This document shows positions 32,157-43,330 of a stretch of 64,000 nt of DNA, piece after piece (positions within the stretch are counted from its first letter, which is position 1; each line of letters opens with the position of its first letter). Below the pieces are notes generated by a model that saw only the letters and a program-made list of their open reading frames with translations, did no database searches and was not told the DNA's origin. This DNA comes from Candidatus Ruthia endofausta (lineage in GTDB: Bacteria; Pseudomonadota; Gammaproteobacteria; PS1; Pseudothioglobaceae), in NCBI RefSeq assembly GCF_013342985.1, contig NZ_CP054490.1, positions 186,001 through 250,000 of the forward strand. Direction: 5' to 3'. The translations under genes were made by a program, and so were the position numbers.

Positions 32157-34925
32157 ATGTCTAATTATAAATCCAGTCTAAACCTTCCAGCCACCCAATT
32201 CGCCATGAAGGCAAATCTTGCCAATCGTGAAGGCGGATTTTTAAAAAAATGGCAAGATGATGGACTTTATAAACAAATTCGTAATCAAAACAAAGGCAAA
32301 CCAAAATTTGTTTTACACGACGGTCCTCCTTATGCAAATGGCGATATTCATATTGGTCACGCGGTTAATAAGGTTTTAAAAGATATGATTGTTAAATCAA
32401 AATCTTTGTCAGGTTTTGATGCGCCGTATGTCCCAGGTTGGGATTGTCACGGCTTGCCAATTGAGCTTAATGTTGAAAAAAAACATGGCAAAGTAGGCAT
32501 TAAAATTGATGCTAATACGTTTAGGGCAGAATGTAGAAAATATGCCGACCAACAAGTAACCAAGCAAAAACAAGATTTTCAACGTTTGGGTATTCTGGGC
32601 GATTGGGACAATCCATATTTAACCAAAGACTTTCAATATGAGGCTGATATTGTTCGCGCCCTAGGCCGGATTGTTGAAAATGGTCATGTGTCTAAAGGCT
32701 ATAAGCCTGTGTATTGGTGTACTGAGTGTGGTTCTGCTTTAGCAGAGGCAGAAGTTGAGTATAAAGATAAACAATCAGAGGCGATTGATATTAAATTTAG
32801 AATTATTGATGATTCAATTTTTAATGTAAATATGCCAGTTTCAGTTGTTATTTGGACAACAACACCTTGGACATTGCCTGCTAATGAAGCTGTAGCACTC
32901 CATTCAGAAGTAGATTATGTGTTGGTTGATATTGGTAGTGAATATTTGTTATTTGCTCAAGCTTTGGCAGAGAATTTAATTAGCCGTTATGCTTTTGAGG
33001 CTACTATTAGCAAACAGACTTTTTCTGGTAGTGAACTAGAAGGATTAAAAGCAAAACATCCGTTTTACGATAAGCAAGTGCCAATTATTCTAGGCGAGCA
33101 TGTAACAACTAATACTGGTACAGGTGCAGTACATATTGCACCTGCACATGGTCAAGAAGATTTTATTGTGGGGTTAAAATACAATCTACCTGTTGAGTGT
33201 CCAGTAGATAGTAAAGGTGTATTTTTTAAAGAGACTGAACTTCTAGGCGGTCAGTTTATTTTTAAAGCCAATGCCAGTGTGATTGAAATTCTTAAGCAGG
33301 CTAATACATTGGTTAAGCATGAGCCACTAATGCATTCTTACCCACACTGTTGGCGACATAAAACGCCTGTTATTTTTAGAGCGACCCTTCAGTGGTTTGT
33401 CTCTATGCAGCTAAATGGTCTTAGAGATACAGTTAATGGGGAAATTTCAAAAATACAGTGGACGCCAGATTGGGGTAAAAAACGTATTGAACTAATGGTG
33501 GGCAACCGTCCTGATTGGTGTATTTCTCGTCAGAGGTTTTGGGGTGTGCCAATTACTTTGTTTGTGCACAAGCAAACGGGTGAATTACACCCAAGAACTC
33601 AAGAACTGTTCAAAGAAATTTCAAATAAGATTGAGAAAAGTGGCATTGAAGCTTGGTTTGAATCTAATGCCCAAGATTTTATTGGCGATGATGCGAGTGA
33701 TTATGACAAAACCATGGATACACTTGATGTCTGGTTTGACTCAGGTGTGAGTCATTTTGCCGTGCTAAAGGCAAGAAAAGAACTGTCTGATGTGGCTGAT
33801 TTATACTTAGAAGGCTCAGACCAACACCGAGGCTGGTTTCAGTCATCACTTATTTCCTCGGTCGCTATTAATGATAAAGCGCCTTACAAAAACGTATTAA
33901 CTCATGGTTTTGTTGTTAATAAAGATGGCAAGAAAATGTCTAAATCGCTTGGTAATGTGATGAGCCCCCAAAAAGTAGTCAATAACTTAGGTGCTGATGT
34001 TCTACGTTTGTGGATTGCCAGTACAGATTACACAGGCGAAATGACGGTTAGTGATGAGATTTTAAGACGCTCCGCTGATTCGTATCGCCGTATTCGTAAT
34101 ACTATGCGTTTTATGTTGGCGAATATGCAAGGTTTTGATTCTGTTGAGCATTTGCTTGACAATAAACAGATGCTAGATTTAGACAAATGGATTGTTGCTA
34201 AAACTGCTCATTTACAAGCTCAAATTATCAAAGCGTATGAACAATATAATTTTCATTATGTGGTTCAATTGGTTTTAAATTTTTGCAGCAATGACCTTGG
34301 TGGTTTTTATCTTGATGTTATTAAAGACAGGCAATATACCACGCAGACAAACTCTTTAGCCAGAAGAAGCGCGCAAAGTGCGTTGTATCATATTACTGAG
34401 GCAATGGTACGCTGGTTAGCCCCAGTTTTATCATTCACAGCTGAAGAAATTTGGCAAAATATGCCGAGTGAAAAAAATACTAGTATTTTTTTAGCATCTT
34501 GGTATGAAGATTTAATACTCAAGTATGAAAATAAAGCCATTGATATCACACGTGAAATTAGTCCATTTATCCACAAACAAATGGAAAGTATGCGTAGTGA
34601 AAAGATAATTGGCTCTTCGCTTGAGGCAGAGGTTGATATTTATTGTGAACTTGATATTTTTAGTGCACTTACTCAATTAGATGATGAACTAAGATTTGTT
34701 TTCATTACTTCTTATGTTAGGATTCATGCGCTTAATGAGAAAAATAATGATTGCATTAAGGCGATGGAGGGTGTATTTATTAAAGTGAGTAAATCAAAAC
34801 ATGAAAAGTGTGTACGTTGTTGGCATCATAGAGAAGATGTGGGTAATAATGCCAAACACCCAGAGCTTTGTGGTCGTTGTGTTGAGAATGTAGATGGTGA
34901 TGGCGAAGTAAGAAAATTTTCTTAA
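32157..34925 (+). CDS. ileS: Isoleucyl-tRNA synthetase
   Basis: Class I synthetase, 922 residues. [17 protein letters not shown] contains the HIGH motif near residue 67, WGVPITLF and the KMSKSLGN loop near 600; the editing domain shows TTPWTLPAN and the C-terminal zinc site is [12 protein letters not shown] followed by LCGRCVEN. All elements of the bacterial long form are present. The gene ends directly before aroB (TAA then ATG). Usual partners ribF and lspA are not adjacent. Confidence 0.96.
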   Translation: MSNYKSSLNLPATQFAMKANLANREGGFLKKWQDDGLYKQIRNQNKGKPKFVLHDGPPYANGDIHIGHAVNKVLKDMIVKSKSLSGFDAPYVPGWDCHGLPIELNVEKKHGKVGIKIDANTFRAECRKYADQQVTKQKQDFQRLGILGDWDNPYLTKDFQYEADIVRALGRIVENGHVSKGYKPVYWCTECGSALAEAEVEYKDKQSEAIDIKFRIIDDSIFNVNMPVSVVIWTTTPWTLPANEAVALHSEVDYVLVDIGSEYLLFAQALAENLISRYAFEATISKQTFSGSELEGLKAKHPFYDKQVPIILGEHVTTNTGTGAVHIAPAHGQEDFIVGLKYNLPVECPVDSKGVFFKETELLGGQFIFKANASVIEILKQANTLVKHEPLMHSYPHCWRHKTPVIFRATLQWFVSMQLNGLRDTVNGEISKIQWTPDWGKKRIELMVGNRPDWCISRQRFWGVPITLFVHKQTGELHPRTQELFKEISNKIEKSGIEAWFESNAQDFIGDDASDYDKTMDTLDVWFDSGVSHFAVLKARKELSDVADLYLEGSDQHRGWFQSSLISSVAINDKAPYKNVLTHGFVVNKDGKKMSKSLGNVMSPQKVVNNLGADVLRLWIASTDYTGEMTVSDEILRRSADSYRRIRNTMRFMLANMQGFDSVEHLLDNKQMLDLDKWIVAKTAHLQAQIIKAYEQYNFHYVVQLVLNFCSNDLGGFYLDVIKDRQYTTQTNSLARRSAQSALYHITEAMVRWLAPVLSFTAEEIWQNMPSEKNTSIFLASWYEDLILKYENKAIDITREISPFIHKQMESMRSEKIIGSSLEAEVDIYCELDIFSALTQLDDELRFVFITSYVRIHALNEKNNDCIKAMEGVFIKVSKSKHEKCVRCWHHREDVGNNAKHPELCGRCVENVDGDGEVRKFS

Positions 34926-36005
34926 ATGAAGACACTTAACCTTGATTTGCAAGAAAAATCTTACCCCATATATATTGGGCAAGATTTATTGTCAGAAGGT
35001 GAATTATTAACAAAACATATTAGTGGTAAGCAAGTTATGATTGTTACTAATACCGCAGTGGCACCTTTGTATCTTAAGAAGGTGAAAAATTTGCTTTCAT
35101 CATTTGAACTTGCACAAGTAATTCTGCCAGATGGTGAAAAATATAAGACACTTGGTACACTTAATTGTATTTTCAGCGCACTGCTTGAAAATAAATTTGA
35201 TCGTAGTTGTACATTAATTGCCCTTGGTGGTGGTGTGGTGGGTGACATGACAGGGTTTGCAGCGGCTAGCTATCAGCGCGCGGTTAATTTTATTCAAATT
35301 CCCACCACGTTACTCTCCCAAGTTGATTCTAGTGTGGGCGGGAAAACGGGTGTTAATCACGCACTTGGTAAGAACATGATTGGGGCTTTTCATCAGCCAA
35401 AATGCGTACTGATTGATATAGATACGCTTGATACTTTGGATAATCAGCAATACTCAGCAGGTATGGCTGAGGTGATTAAATATGGTTTATTAGGTCATTT
35501 AAACTTCTTTAATTTTTTGCAAGAAAATATTCAAGATTTAACGGATAGAGATAAGTCTTTAATAGCTGAAATAATTTATCATTCTTGTCAATATAAGACC
35601 AATATCGTTGCTCAAGATGAGTTGGAAGTGGGCAAGCGCGCTTTATTGAACTTTGGGCACACTTTTGGCCATGCGATTGAAAATACGCTTGGTTATGGTA
35701 CTTTCTTGCATGGTGAGGCAATTTCAGTAGGCATGTTAATGGCAATAAAGCTATCTCAACTTGAAGGATATTTGTCTAGCAATCAAGTTGTCCAAGTTCA
35801 AGATTTATTAGAAAAAGCCAATTTGCCCATCTCTATTATCGGTAAAATCAGTGTTACTGATTTTATGAAAGCAATGTTAGTTGATAAGAAAGTGATTAAT
35901 GGCAATATACGTCTGGTTTTATTAAAAGAATTAGGTCATGCTTTTGTTTGCGATGATTATAAAAATCAACTTTTAAACCAAGTAATTAATGAATTTTGCC
36001 AGTAA
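34926..36005 (+). CDS. aroB: 3-dehydroquinate synthase
   Basis: Second step of the shikimate pathway, turning DAHP into 3-dehydroquinate. 359 residues. NAD-binding GGGVVGDMTGFAA, FIQIPTTLLSQVDSSVGGKTG, then KYGLLGH and the metal-binding His in LNFGHTFGHAIEN and LHGEAIS. Follows ileS with no spacer. aroK, the normal neighbour, is not here. Confidence 0.95.
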   Translation: MKTLNLDLQEKSYPIYIGQDLLSEGELLTKHISGKQVMIVTNTAVAPLYLKKVKNLLSSFELAQVILPDGEKYKTLGTLNCIFSALLENKFDRSCTLIALGGGVVGDMTGFAAASYQRAVNFIQIPTTLLSQVDSSVGGKTGVNHALGKNMIGAFHQPKCVLIDIDTLDTLDNQQYSAGMAEVIKYGLLGHLNFFNFLQENIQDLTDRDKSLIAEIIYHSCQYKTNIVAQDELEVGKRALLNFGHTFGHAIENTLGYGTFLHGEAISVGMLMAIKLSQLEGYLSSNQVVQVQDLLEKANLPISIIGKISVTDFMKAMLVDKKVINGNIRLVLLKELGHAFVCDDYKNQLLNQVINEFCQ

Positions 36006-36011
36006 GATAAT

Positions 36012-36608
36012 ATGACGGATAAAAATAAAAAAAGCCCTAAGGTTGAAGATGATGAAGTGATGATTACTTCTAGTATTTCTGATTTGGAAAAAATGCTTGA
36101 AAGTGTTGAAAAACACGCAGATCGACGTACTGATACTAAGTTTGAAAAGTTTTTTCTACCAGCACTTGCAGTATTTAGTGCTATTATTATGGGATTTTTT
36201 GTTGTTATTTATTCAATTACCTCAGATATGACACGTTTGGCCAATTCAATGGACCCAGATATGGGTGGCAACATGTCATCTATGGTTAAAAGCATTAATA
36301 GCCTATCAAATAATGTTGGGCAAATGACTATCTCTGTGGCTTATATGCAAAAAGACTTTCAGCGAGTCAATAAAAATATGAACATTATTGCCAGCAAGCT
36401 TGATAATTTAGATGCTATTTCAGCAGATTTAACGCAAGTGAGCCTGAAAATGGATTCTTTAGAGCCAATGCTCATTAATATGGAAGAGATGAATAAAAAC
36501 ATGGCAAGCATGCAAGAGTCTATGCAGTGGATGCAACGTGATTTAAACATTTTGCGCTCTTCATTTTCTAAGCCACTTAGGATTTTTAATAGCATTCCAA
36601 TGTTGTAG
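36012..36608 (+). CDS. Single-pass membrane protein with long coiled coil, unknown function
   Basis: 198 residues. A charged N-terminus of about 45 residues, one membrane segment (FFLPALAVFSAIIMGFFVVIY, about 46-65), then about 110 residues of Met/Asn/Ser-rich helical heptads (SMVKSINSLSNNVGQM, MNIIASKLDNLDAISA, MEEMNKNMASMQESMQWMQ). The tail points to the periplasm if the N-terminal charge rule holds, although the cytoplasmic part is itself mixed in charge. Placed between aroB and gatC with spacers of six and two bases, so co-transcribed. Not a recognised family; resembles the coiled-coil region of methyl-accepting proteins without a signalling tip. Confidence 0.75.
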   Translation: MTDKNKKSPKVEDDEVMITSSISDLEKMLESVEKHADRRTDTKFEKFFLPALAVFSAIIMGFFVVIYSITSDMTRLANSMDPDMGGNMSSMVKSINSLSNNVGQMTISVAYMQKDFQRVNKNMNIIASKLDNLDAISADLTQVSLKMDSLEPMLINMEEMNKNMASMQESMQWMQRDLNILRSSFSKPLRIFNSIPML

Positions 36609-36610
36609 TT

Positions 36611-36898
36611 ATGTCATTATCTGAAAAGCAAGTAAGTCAAATTGCTTACCTCGCGCGTTTGTCACTAAATGAAGCGCAACTTAAAGACAACACACAAGAT
36701 TTAAATGCTATTTTTAGTTTGCTCGAGCAATTGGCTAATATTGAGACTGACGGTATTGAACCAATGTCGCATCCACTGAACATGTCTCAACGTCTTAGAG
36801 AAGATGTTGTTACTGAAAAAGACCGATCAGCATTGTTTCAATCAATTGCGCCAAAAACTAGTAATGGCTATTATCTAGTGCCTACCGTTATTGAATAA
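36611..36898 (+). CDS. gatC: Asp/Glu-tRNA amidotransferase subunit C
   Basis: 95 residues. [11 protein letters not shown] near residue 14, then [25 protein letters not shown], the GatC hallmark, and LREDVVTE. GatC holds GatA and GatB together. Followed directly by gatA and gatB, showing that this organism makes Gln-tRNA(Gln), and maybe Asn-tRNA(Asn), by the indirect route. Confidence 0.95.
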   Translation: MSLSEKQVSQIAYLARLSLNEAQLKDNTQDLNAIFSLLEQLANIETDGIEPMSHPLNMSQRLREDVVTEKDRSALFQSIAPKTSNGYYLVPTVIE

Positions 36899-36899
36899 T

Positions 36900-38342
36900 A
36901 TGCACACAAAAACCATTGTTGAACTGTCACAAGGCCTTAAAGATAAAATTTTTTCTTGTGTTGAATTAATGCAACATTATTTAAATCGCATTAATCAATC
37001 AGACCTAAATGCTTTTATTACAGTAACTGATAAATTAGCATTAGCGCAAGCTCAACTGGCAGATGATAAAATTGCTTTAGGCAATGCAAGCATATTGACG
37101 GGCATTCCATACGCTCATAAAGACGTTTTTTGTACCAAGGGTGTTAAAACCTCAGCAGGCTCTAAAATGTTAGATACTTTTGTATCGCCTTATGATGCAA
37201 CGGTAAGTCAGAAGCTTAATCAAGCAGATTTAGTGATGTTGGGTAAAACTAATATGGATGAGTTTGCCATGGGTTCTAGCAATGAAAATTCGTTTTATGG
37301 CGCGGTCAAAAATCCGTGGAACCGCTTAAAAATACCAGGTGGTTCATCAGGCGGTTCGGCGGCGAGTGTTGCAGGGGGATTAAGCTGTTTTGCCACAGGT
37401 ACGGATACAGGTGGCTCTATTCGTCAACCTGCAAGTTTATGTGGCATTACAGGCCTTAAACCTACTTATGGTCGAATCTCAAGATATGGTATGATTGCTT
37501 ATGCATCAAGTCTTGATCAAGCAGGACCGATGACCAGAACAGCGCAAGATGCAGCCATTGTATTAAATGTTATGGCTGGATTTGACGAAAAAGATTCAAC
37601 CAGTGCTGAACAAAAAGTGCCAGATTATACGAACAATCTTAATGATTCAATTAAAGGCTTAACCATTGGACTGCCAAAGGAATTTTTTTCATCTGGCTTG
37701 GATGATGAAGTGGCTAGTAATATTATGGTTGCTGTTAAAGAGTTTGAAGCCATGGGCGCGATTATTAAAGAAGTGTCGTTGCCTAATTCAGCCTATGCTA
37801 TTCCTGCTTATTATATTGTTGCACCTTGTGAATGTTCATCAAATTTATCACGCCTAGATGGTGTTAGATATGGATATCGTACTAAAGATGCAAAAAACTT
37901 AGAGGATTTATATTTTCGTTCGCGTTCAGAAGGCTTTGGTGAAGAAGTTAAGCGTCGTATTATGATTGGTGTTTACGCTTTATCAGTAGGTTATTATGAC
38001 GCTTATTATCTTAAGGCGCAAAAAGTACGTCATTTGATTAGTGATGATTTTAAAAAAGTATTTGAGCAAGTTGATGTGATTATGGGGCCAGTTTCCCCCA
38101 CAACTGCATTTGATTTAGGCTCAGTCAAAGACCCTGTTTCTATGTATTTAGCAGATATTTATACACTCAGTGCTAACTTAGCAGGCTTACCAGGTATGAG
38201 TATTCCAGCAGGTTTTGCACAAAATTTACCAGTAGGGTTGCAACTCATTGGAAACTACTGGTCAGAATCTAAGCTTCTTAATATCGCGCACCAATTCCAA
38301 TTGAAAACTGACTGGCATTTAAAAACGCCACAGGAATGCTAG
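36900..38342 (+). CDS. gatA: Asp/Glu-tRNA amidotransferase subunit A
   Basis: 480 residues from the ATG at 36900, one base after the gatC TAA; a TTG at 36891 would overlap gatC and is less likely. Amidase-signature fold with the Ser-cisSer-Lys triad: [19 protein letters not shown] and [14 protein letters not shown]. Releases ammonia from glutamine and channels it to GatB. Confidence 0.96.
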   Translation: MHTKTIVELSQGLKDKIFSCVELMQHYLNRINQSDLNAFITVTDKLALAQAQLADDKIALGNASILTGIPYAHKDVFCTKGVKTSAGSKMLDTFVSPYDATVSQKLNQADLVMLGKTNMDEFAMGSSNENSFYGAVKNPWNRLKIPGGSSGGSAASVAGGLSCFATGTDTGGSIRQPASLCGITGLKPTYGRISRYGMIAYASSLDQAGPMTRTAQDAAIVLNVMAGFDEKDSTSAEQKVPDYTNNLNDSIKGLTIGLPKEFFSSGLDDEVASNIMVAVKEFEAMGAIIKEVSLPNSAYAIPAYYIVAPCECSSNLSRLDGVRYGYRTKDAKNLEDLYFRSRSEGFGEEVKRRIMIGVYALSVGYYDAYYLKAQKVRHLISDDFKKVFEQVDVIMGPVSPTTAFDLGSVKDPVSMYLADIYTLSANLAGLPGMSIPAGFAQNLPVGLQLIGNYWSESKLLNIAHQFQLKTDWHLKTPQEC

Positions 38343-38343
38343 T

Positions 38344-39774
38344 ATGGAATGGGAAACACTCATTGGCTTGGAAATTCATGCGCAATTAAACACCAAATCT
38401 AAAATTTTTTCAGCCGCCTCAACTCAGTATGGTCAAAAGCCTAATTCACAGGCTTGCGCTGTTGATTTAGGGCTGCCAGGTGTTTTGCCTGTGCTTAATG
38501 TTGAGGCTGTTAATAAGGCAATTAAATTTGGTGTGGCGATTAATGCACATATTAACCAGCGTAATATATTTGACAGAAAGAATTATTTTTATCCAGATTT
38601 GCCAAAAGGCTATCAAATTTCACAAATGGATTGGCCTATCGTGGGCGAAGGCAAAATTGAAATCACCCTTGGTGATCAAACCAAAGTAGTCGGCATTACA
38701 CGTGCGCATTTGGAGGAAGATGCAGGAAAGTCTATACACGATATGTTTGATGATGATACTACGATTGACTTAAACCGTGCAGGCACGCCACTACTTGAAA
38801 TTGTCTCCGAGCCTGACATGCGCAGCGCTAAAGAAGCAGTAGCGTATGCTAAAAAAATTCATATCTTGGTGCAATATATTGATATTTGTGATGGCAATAT
38901 GCAAGAAGGTTCATTTCGTTGTGATGCGAATGTTTCTATTCGTCCCAAAGGACAAAAGGAGCTTGGCACGCGTGCAGAGTTAAAAAACATCAACTCATTT
39001 AAATTTTTAGAACGTGCGATTAATCTTGAAGTTGAGCGTCAACAGGATATTCTTGAAGAGGGTGGTAAAGTTGTGCAAGAAACTCGTTTGTATGATTCAG
39101 CAAAGCATGAAACTCGCTCTATGCGCTCAAAAGAAGAAGCCAATGATTATCGCTATTTTCCAGACCCAGATTTACTGCCTGTTGAAATTTCTGATGAGTT
39201 ATTAGAAAAAATCAGACAAACGTTACCAGAATTGCCTGCTCAAAAAAAAGCAAGGTTTGTTGCAGAATTGGGCTTGAGTAACTATGATGCAGATGTGCTT
39301 ACCTTGCAAAGACCTTTGGCTGACTATTTTGAGATCATGCTTGAGCATCATGCTAGCAATGCTAAGCTTTGTGCCAACTGGGTTATGGGTGAATTATCAG
39401 CTTCTTTAAACAAACATCGAATTGATATCCAAAACTCACCCATTACTGCACAAGCCTTGTCATTATTAATCAGTCGTATTAGTGATGATACCATTTCTGA
39501 AAAAACTGCCAAAGACGTGTTTAAAACCATGTGGAATAGCAAAGATAATGCAGATGAAATTATTCAAGCCAAAGGCTTAAAGCAAATGACTGACACAGGT
39601 GAAATTGAGGCAATTGTAGAACAGGTGATTGCTAATAATGTGTCACAAGTGGCTCAGTTTAAATCGGGCAATGATAAGATTTTTGGCTTTTTTGTCGGTC
39701 AAATCATGAAGCTTACTGCTGGCAAGGCCAATCCTAAACAAGTTAACGAACTGCTTAGGAATAAGTTGTCTTGA
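38344..39774 (+). CDS. gatB: Asp/Glu-tRNA amidotransferase subunit B
   Basis: 476 residues. Starts [20 protein letters not shown] with the metal and active-site residues of GatB, then [15 protein letters not shown] and [14 protein letters not shown]; the C-terminal YqeY-like tail [16 protein letters not shown] binds the tRNA. Kinase-like step activating Glu-tRNA(Gln). One base after the gatA stop. Confidence 0.96.
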   Translation: MEWETLIGLEIHAQLNTKSKIFSAASTQYGQKPNSQACAVDLGLPGVLPVLNVEAVNKAIKFGVAINAHINQRNIFDRKNYFYPDLPKGYQISQMDWPIVGEGKIEITLGDQTKVVGITRAHLEEDAGKSIHDMFDDDTTIDLNRAGTPLLEIVSEPDMRSAKEAVAYAKKIHILVQYIDICDGNMQEGSFRCDANVSIRPKGQKELGTRAELKNINSFKFLERAINLEVERQQDILEEGGKVVQETRLYDSAKHETRSMRSKEEANDYRYFPDPDLLPVEISDELLEKIRQTLPELPAQKKARFVAELGLSNYDADVLTLQRPLADYFEIMLEHHASNAKLCANWVMGELSASLNKHRIDIQNSPITAQALSLLISRISDDTISEKTAKDVFKTMWNSKDNADEIIQAKGLKQMTDTGEIEAIVEQVIANNVSQVAQFKSGNDKIFGFFVGQIMKLTAGKANPKQVNELLRNKLS

Positions 39775-39775
39775 A

Positions 39776-40155
39776 AGCGTGCTAGATTTTGCTACACTGA
39801 GTCGTGATCTTTTCTCAGACATTGGTGTACCCAGCCATTAAAACAACCACACCAATTCATTAAGACAGTTGTCTGATGTGGATAAATTAGCTATTGACAC
39901 TAATTTTAATGATTGAATTGAGTTGTATAATAAGCGTATATCTCAAGAAAATAATCGCAATATAATTAGCGTGATGAATAATAGCGTAAATTCTAATTAT
40001 ATTTTATATAATTACTTAGCAGAGGGTGGCCAATTCGAAAGGCAGAAGACTAAAAGTTTTGTTTGATTTATTAATCAGGCCCTTTGAAGCTTCATCAAGA
40101 CATGGAATCTTACACTTATGAAGCGTCTTATTGGGCGCACAAGGGCTTGCAGTAA
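39776..40155 (+). pseudogene. Decayed gene of unidentified family
   Basis: Starting right behind gatB, one frame reads [18 protein letters not shown] and stops; a second frame then runs about 95 codons with three in-frame stops, including SLRQLSDVDKLAIDTNF, ELYNKRISQENNRN and YLAEGGQFERQKTK; after another shift, the last part reads LHQDMESYTYEASYWAHKG and ends at TAA 40153-40155. Codon-like periodicity and residue composition are protein-like throughout, so this is a relic, not random spacer. I do not recognise the family. Confidence 0.6.
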
Positions 40156-40165
40156 GCTGTTGTTC

Positions 40166-40795
40166 TTAAATGAGACCAATAACACTAAACATAAATTGCT
40201 GGATGATTTTAACAGCGGGAAAAACAACCCATTGAAACACGCCTAAAAACAACAAACCCAACAAAATATACAAACCATAAGGCTCCAATTGGTCATATTG
40301 ATAAGATAGTTTACTTGGTAGTAATGAGCTTACAACGCGACCACCATCAAGTGGTGGCAAAGGTAATAGATTAAGCACTGCTAATATCAGGTTAATTTGA
40401 ACGCCAACTTGTCCCATATTAATTAGAAATTGGGAACCGATATTAACTGCCAGTAAAATGATTATTAGCCATGCAATTGCCATAATGAAATTTGACACAG
40501 GTCCAGCAATTGCTACCCAAAGCATGTCTTTTTTAGGCGATTTAAGTGCATTAAAATTAACAGGTACGGGCTTGGCCCAGCCAAAAATAAATCCTGAGGT
40601 GAAATATAAAAATGCAGGCACTAAAATAGTGCCAATTGGATCAATATGCTTGATAGGGTTAAGGGTAAGTCTGCCCATCATTCTAGCACTATGATCCCCT
40701 AGTTTTGAGGCAACCCAGCCATGCGCTGTTTCATGCACAGTGATTGCAAATAGTACGGGGATTGTCCAAATTAAAAGTGTTTGAATATCGGGCAT
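40166..40795 (-). CDS. Site-2 protease family (M50) membrane peptidase, short form
   Basis: 209 residues with about five membrane segments. The zinc motif HETAHGW near residue 22 and the third ligand in NLLPLPPLDGGRVV near 145 define M50 rhomboid-unrelated intramembrane proteases. No PDZ domain, unlike RseP; this is the short SpoIVFB/YwhC-like form often found in marine bacteria, with the GRLTLNPIKHIDPIGTI signature. Substrate unknown. Divergent from proS. Confidence 0.87.
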   Translation of the reverse strand: MPDIQTLLIWTIPVLFAITVHETAHGWVASKLGDHSARMMGRLTLNPIKHIDPIGTILVPAFLYFTSGFIFGWAKPVPVNFNALKSPKKDMLWVAIAGPVSNFIMAIAWLIIILLAVNIGSQFLINMGQVGVQINLILAVLNLLPLPPLDGGRVVSSLLPSKLSYQYDQLEPYGLYILLGLLFLGVFQWVVFPAVKIIQQFMFSVIGLI

Positions 40796-40829
40796 AGGTA
40801 AAATTGAGTATTTTTTCTTGTTATTATAA

Positions 40830-42512
40830 ATGAAAACAATGAAGCTTTTAATCCCGACTCAAAAAGAAGTACCAAATGATGCGAAAATTATCTCGCATCA
40901 GCTTATGATTCGAGCAGGGCTTATTTCTAAATTGGCATCGGGTTTGTACTCATACTTGCCAATGGGTGTAAGAGTATTGCACAAAGTTGAAAACATTATT
41001 CGGCAAGAGATGAATAAATCAGGCGCTCAAGAAGTGCTTATGCCTGTTGCTCAGCCTGCAGAACTTTGGCAAACTTCTGGCAGATGGGATAAATATGGCG
41101 CTGAATTGTTATGTTTTGCCGATCGTCACCAACGTGAATTTTGTCTAGGGCCAACGCATGAAGAAGTCATTACGCATTTGGCTGCTCAATATTTGCGTAG
41201 TTATAAACAACTACCCATGAATTTTTATCAAATTCAAACCAAATTTAGGGATGAAATTCGTCCTCGTTTTGGGGTGATACGTTCGCGCGAATTTATCATG
41301 AAAGATGCTTATTCGTTTCATCTTGACCAAGCTTCTTTACAACAAACTTATGATGCAATGCATCAAACTTACTCAAATATTTTTGACCGATTGGGCCTTG
41401 ATTATCGCGTAGTTTTGGCAGACTCTGGCTCAATTGGCGGAGATGCTTCGCATGAATTTCATGTATTGGCAGAAAGTGGAGAAGATGCCATTTGTTTCTC
41501 AGACGGGTCAGATTATGCAGCTAATATTGAAAAAGTCTCTTTTTCAAAACAGGAAAAAACTTGTCAATCTATAACCACCGAAGAAAGGATACTGACTAAA
41601 AAACAGACCAGTATTAAGAATGTTGCAAGGTTTTTGAATGTTAAAAAATCAAGTTGTGTTAAAACTTTAATTATTAAAACCAAAAATGGTTTTAAAGCTT
41701 TAGCGTTACGTGGCGACCATGAATTAAATGAAATCAAAATCCATAACTTGTTTGGTGATTTTGAGTTTGCAACAGATGATGAAATTAAGAATTTAGATTT
41801 AAAGAAAGGCTTTATAGGTATTAAAGATTTAGACATTGATTTGATTGTTGATTATTCAGCTAGTGTATTGTGTGATTTTGTTTGTGGTGCTAACGAGTGG
41901 GATTATCATCTAATGGGTGCTAATTGGCAGGATATTGAATTTGTTGATGCTGATTTACGCAATGCTGTAGAAGGAGATGATTCTCCAGATGGTAAGGGAA
42001 AATTAATGATTAAACGTGGTATTGAGGTAGGGCATATTTTTCAATTGGGTACCAAGTATTCTAGTATCATGAAAGCTAATGTTATTGGGGAGTCTGGTAA
42101 AGCAGTTACAACCACAATGGGTTGTTATGGCATTGGTGTGACGCGTATTATTGCAGCTTCTATTGAGCAAAATTATGATGACAAAGGGATTATATTTTCT
42201 TCAGCGATTGCGCCTTTTCAAATCGTTATTGTACCCATTAATTATAATAAATCCACTCGTGTGAAAGCATTGGCTGATAAGCTTTATCAGCAGTTTATTG
42301 GGGTAGGTATTGAAGTCCTGCTGGATGATAGAAAAGAACGTGCTGGCATTATGTTTGCTGATTCTGAACTACTTGGCATTCCACACAGAATGGTGATTAG
42401 TGATACTCATGCTGATAATGGCAATGTGGAATACAAGGCTAGAGATAAGTCAGATAAAATAGAAGTGATATTTGACGATGCTTTGTCATTTATTCAATCT
42501 AAACTGATATAA
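40830..42512 (+). CDS. proS: Prolyl-tRNA synthetase
   Basis: Class II synthetase, bacterial type, 560 residues. Motif 2 [19 protein letters not shown] near 140-158, then the YbaK-like editing insert (about 225-385, with the [12 protein letters not shown] stretch), motif 3 [12 protein letters not shown] near 430 and the anticodon domain with [20 protein letters not shown]. All regions are intact. Confidence 0.96.
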   Translation: MKTMKLLIPTQKEVPNDAKIISHQLMIRAGLISKLASGLYSYLPMGVRVLHKVENIIRQEMNKSGAQEVLMPVAQPAELWQTSGRWDKYGAELLCFADRHQREFCLGPTHEEVITHLAAQYLRSYKQLPMNFYQIQTKFRDEIRPRFGVIRSREFIMKDAYSFHLDQASLQQTYDAMHQTYSNIFDRLGLDYRVVLADSGSIGGDASHEFHVLAESGEDAICFSDGSDYAANIEKVSFSKQEKTCQSITTEERILTKKQTSIKNVARFLNVKKSSCVKTLIIKTKNGFKALALRGDHELNEIKIHNLFGDFEFATDDEIKNLDLKKGFIGIKDLDIDLIVDYSASVLCDFVCGANEWDYHLMGANWQDIEFVDADLRNAVEGDDSPDGKGKLMIKRGIEVGHIFQLGTKYSSIMKANVIGESGKAVTTTMGCYGIGVTRIIAASIEQNYDDKGIIFSSAIAPFQIVIVPINYNKSTRVKALADKLYQQFIGVGIEVLLDDRKERAGIMFADSELLGIPHRMVISDTHADNGNVEYKARDKSDKIEVIFDDALSFIQSKLI

Positions 42513-42517
42513 AAAAT

Positions 42518-43330
42518 ATGATTTGGTGGCAGTATGTTATTCCTCAGCATTGGCTCTCAAAGCTAATGTTTCGTTTTGCCCGCATTAAAAATGTTTGGCT
42601 GAAAGATAGGTTTATTGCTTGGTTTGTGAGATCTTATCAGGTTGATTTATCCGAAGCAGTACGCGAAAATATTGAAGATTATCAACATTTCAATGATTTT
42701 TTTACCAGAGCATTAAAACCAAATGCTAGAAAAATTTCTGACAGCTTGATTGTTTGCCCTGTTGATGGCAAAGTATCGAAAGTTGGCAATATTAATAACA
42801 CTCAAATTATTCAAGCTAAAAACCATAGATATAGCGTTAGACAGTTGCTGGGTAATGATGCTAGAAGTGTTGAATTTAAGGCGGGTTTTTTTGCCACTAT
42901 TTATTTATCACCTAAAGATTATCATCGCATTCATATGCCTTATGATGGCGAACTAATTTCAATGAGCTATATTCCAGGCGATTTATTTTCAGTGAATCAA
43001 ATTACTGCTGAAAATTTGGATGGGTTGTTTGCTAGGAATGAGCGTATTGTGTGCTATTTTGAGACTGAATTTGGTTTGTGTGTGTTTGTTTTAGTAGGTG
43101 CTATTTTTGTAGGTTCAATGCAAACTGTATGGCATGGTCAAATTAATCCACCTTATCAAAAACAAATCCAACATTTTGATTATTCAAATGAAAACATAAG
43201 CCTTAAAAAAGGTCAAGAACTGGGTCGGTTTAATATGGGTTCAACTGTGATTATGCTGATGCCAAATCAAGCCAATAAATTTTCCTTAAAGAAAGCTGAG
43301 GTGGTTAGAATGGGGCAAGCTCTAGTCTAA
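42518..43330 (+). CDS. psd: Phosphatidylserine decarboxylase proenzyme
   Basis: Makes phosphatidylethanolamine at the inner membrane. 270 residues. FFTRALKPNAR, VCPVDGKVS, and LSPKDYHRIHMPYDG with the catalytic His are present. Self-cleavage site is FNMGSTVIM near 245-253, with Ser becoming the pyruvoyl group; the usual L before GST is M here. Five bases after proS, so the two are probably co-transcribed. Its 3' end overlaps the convergent CBS-protein gene by nine bases. Confidence 0.94.
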   Translation: MIWWQYVIPQHWLSKLMFRFARIKNVWLKDRFIAWFVRSYQVDLSEAVRENIEDYQHFNDFFTRALKPNARKISDSLIVCPVDGKVSKVGNINNTQIIQAKNHRYSVRQLLGNDARSVEFKAGFFATIYLSPKDYHRIHMPYDGELISMSYIPGDLFSVNQITAENLDGLFARNERIVCYFETEFGLCVFVLVGAIFVGSMQTVWHGQINPPYQKQIQHFDYSNENISLKKGQELGRFNMGSTVIMLMPNQANKFSLKKAEVVRMGQALV

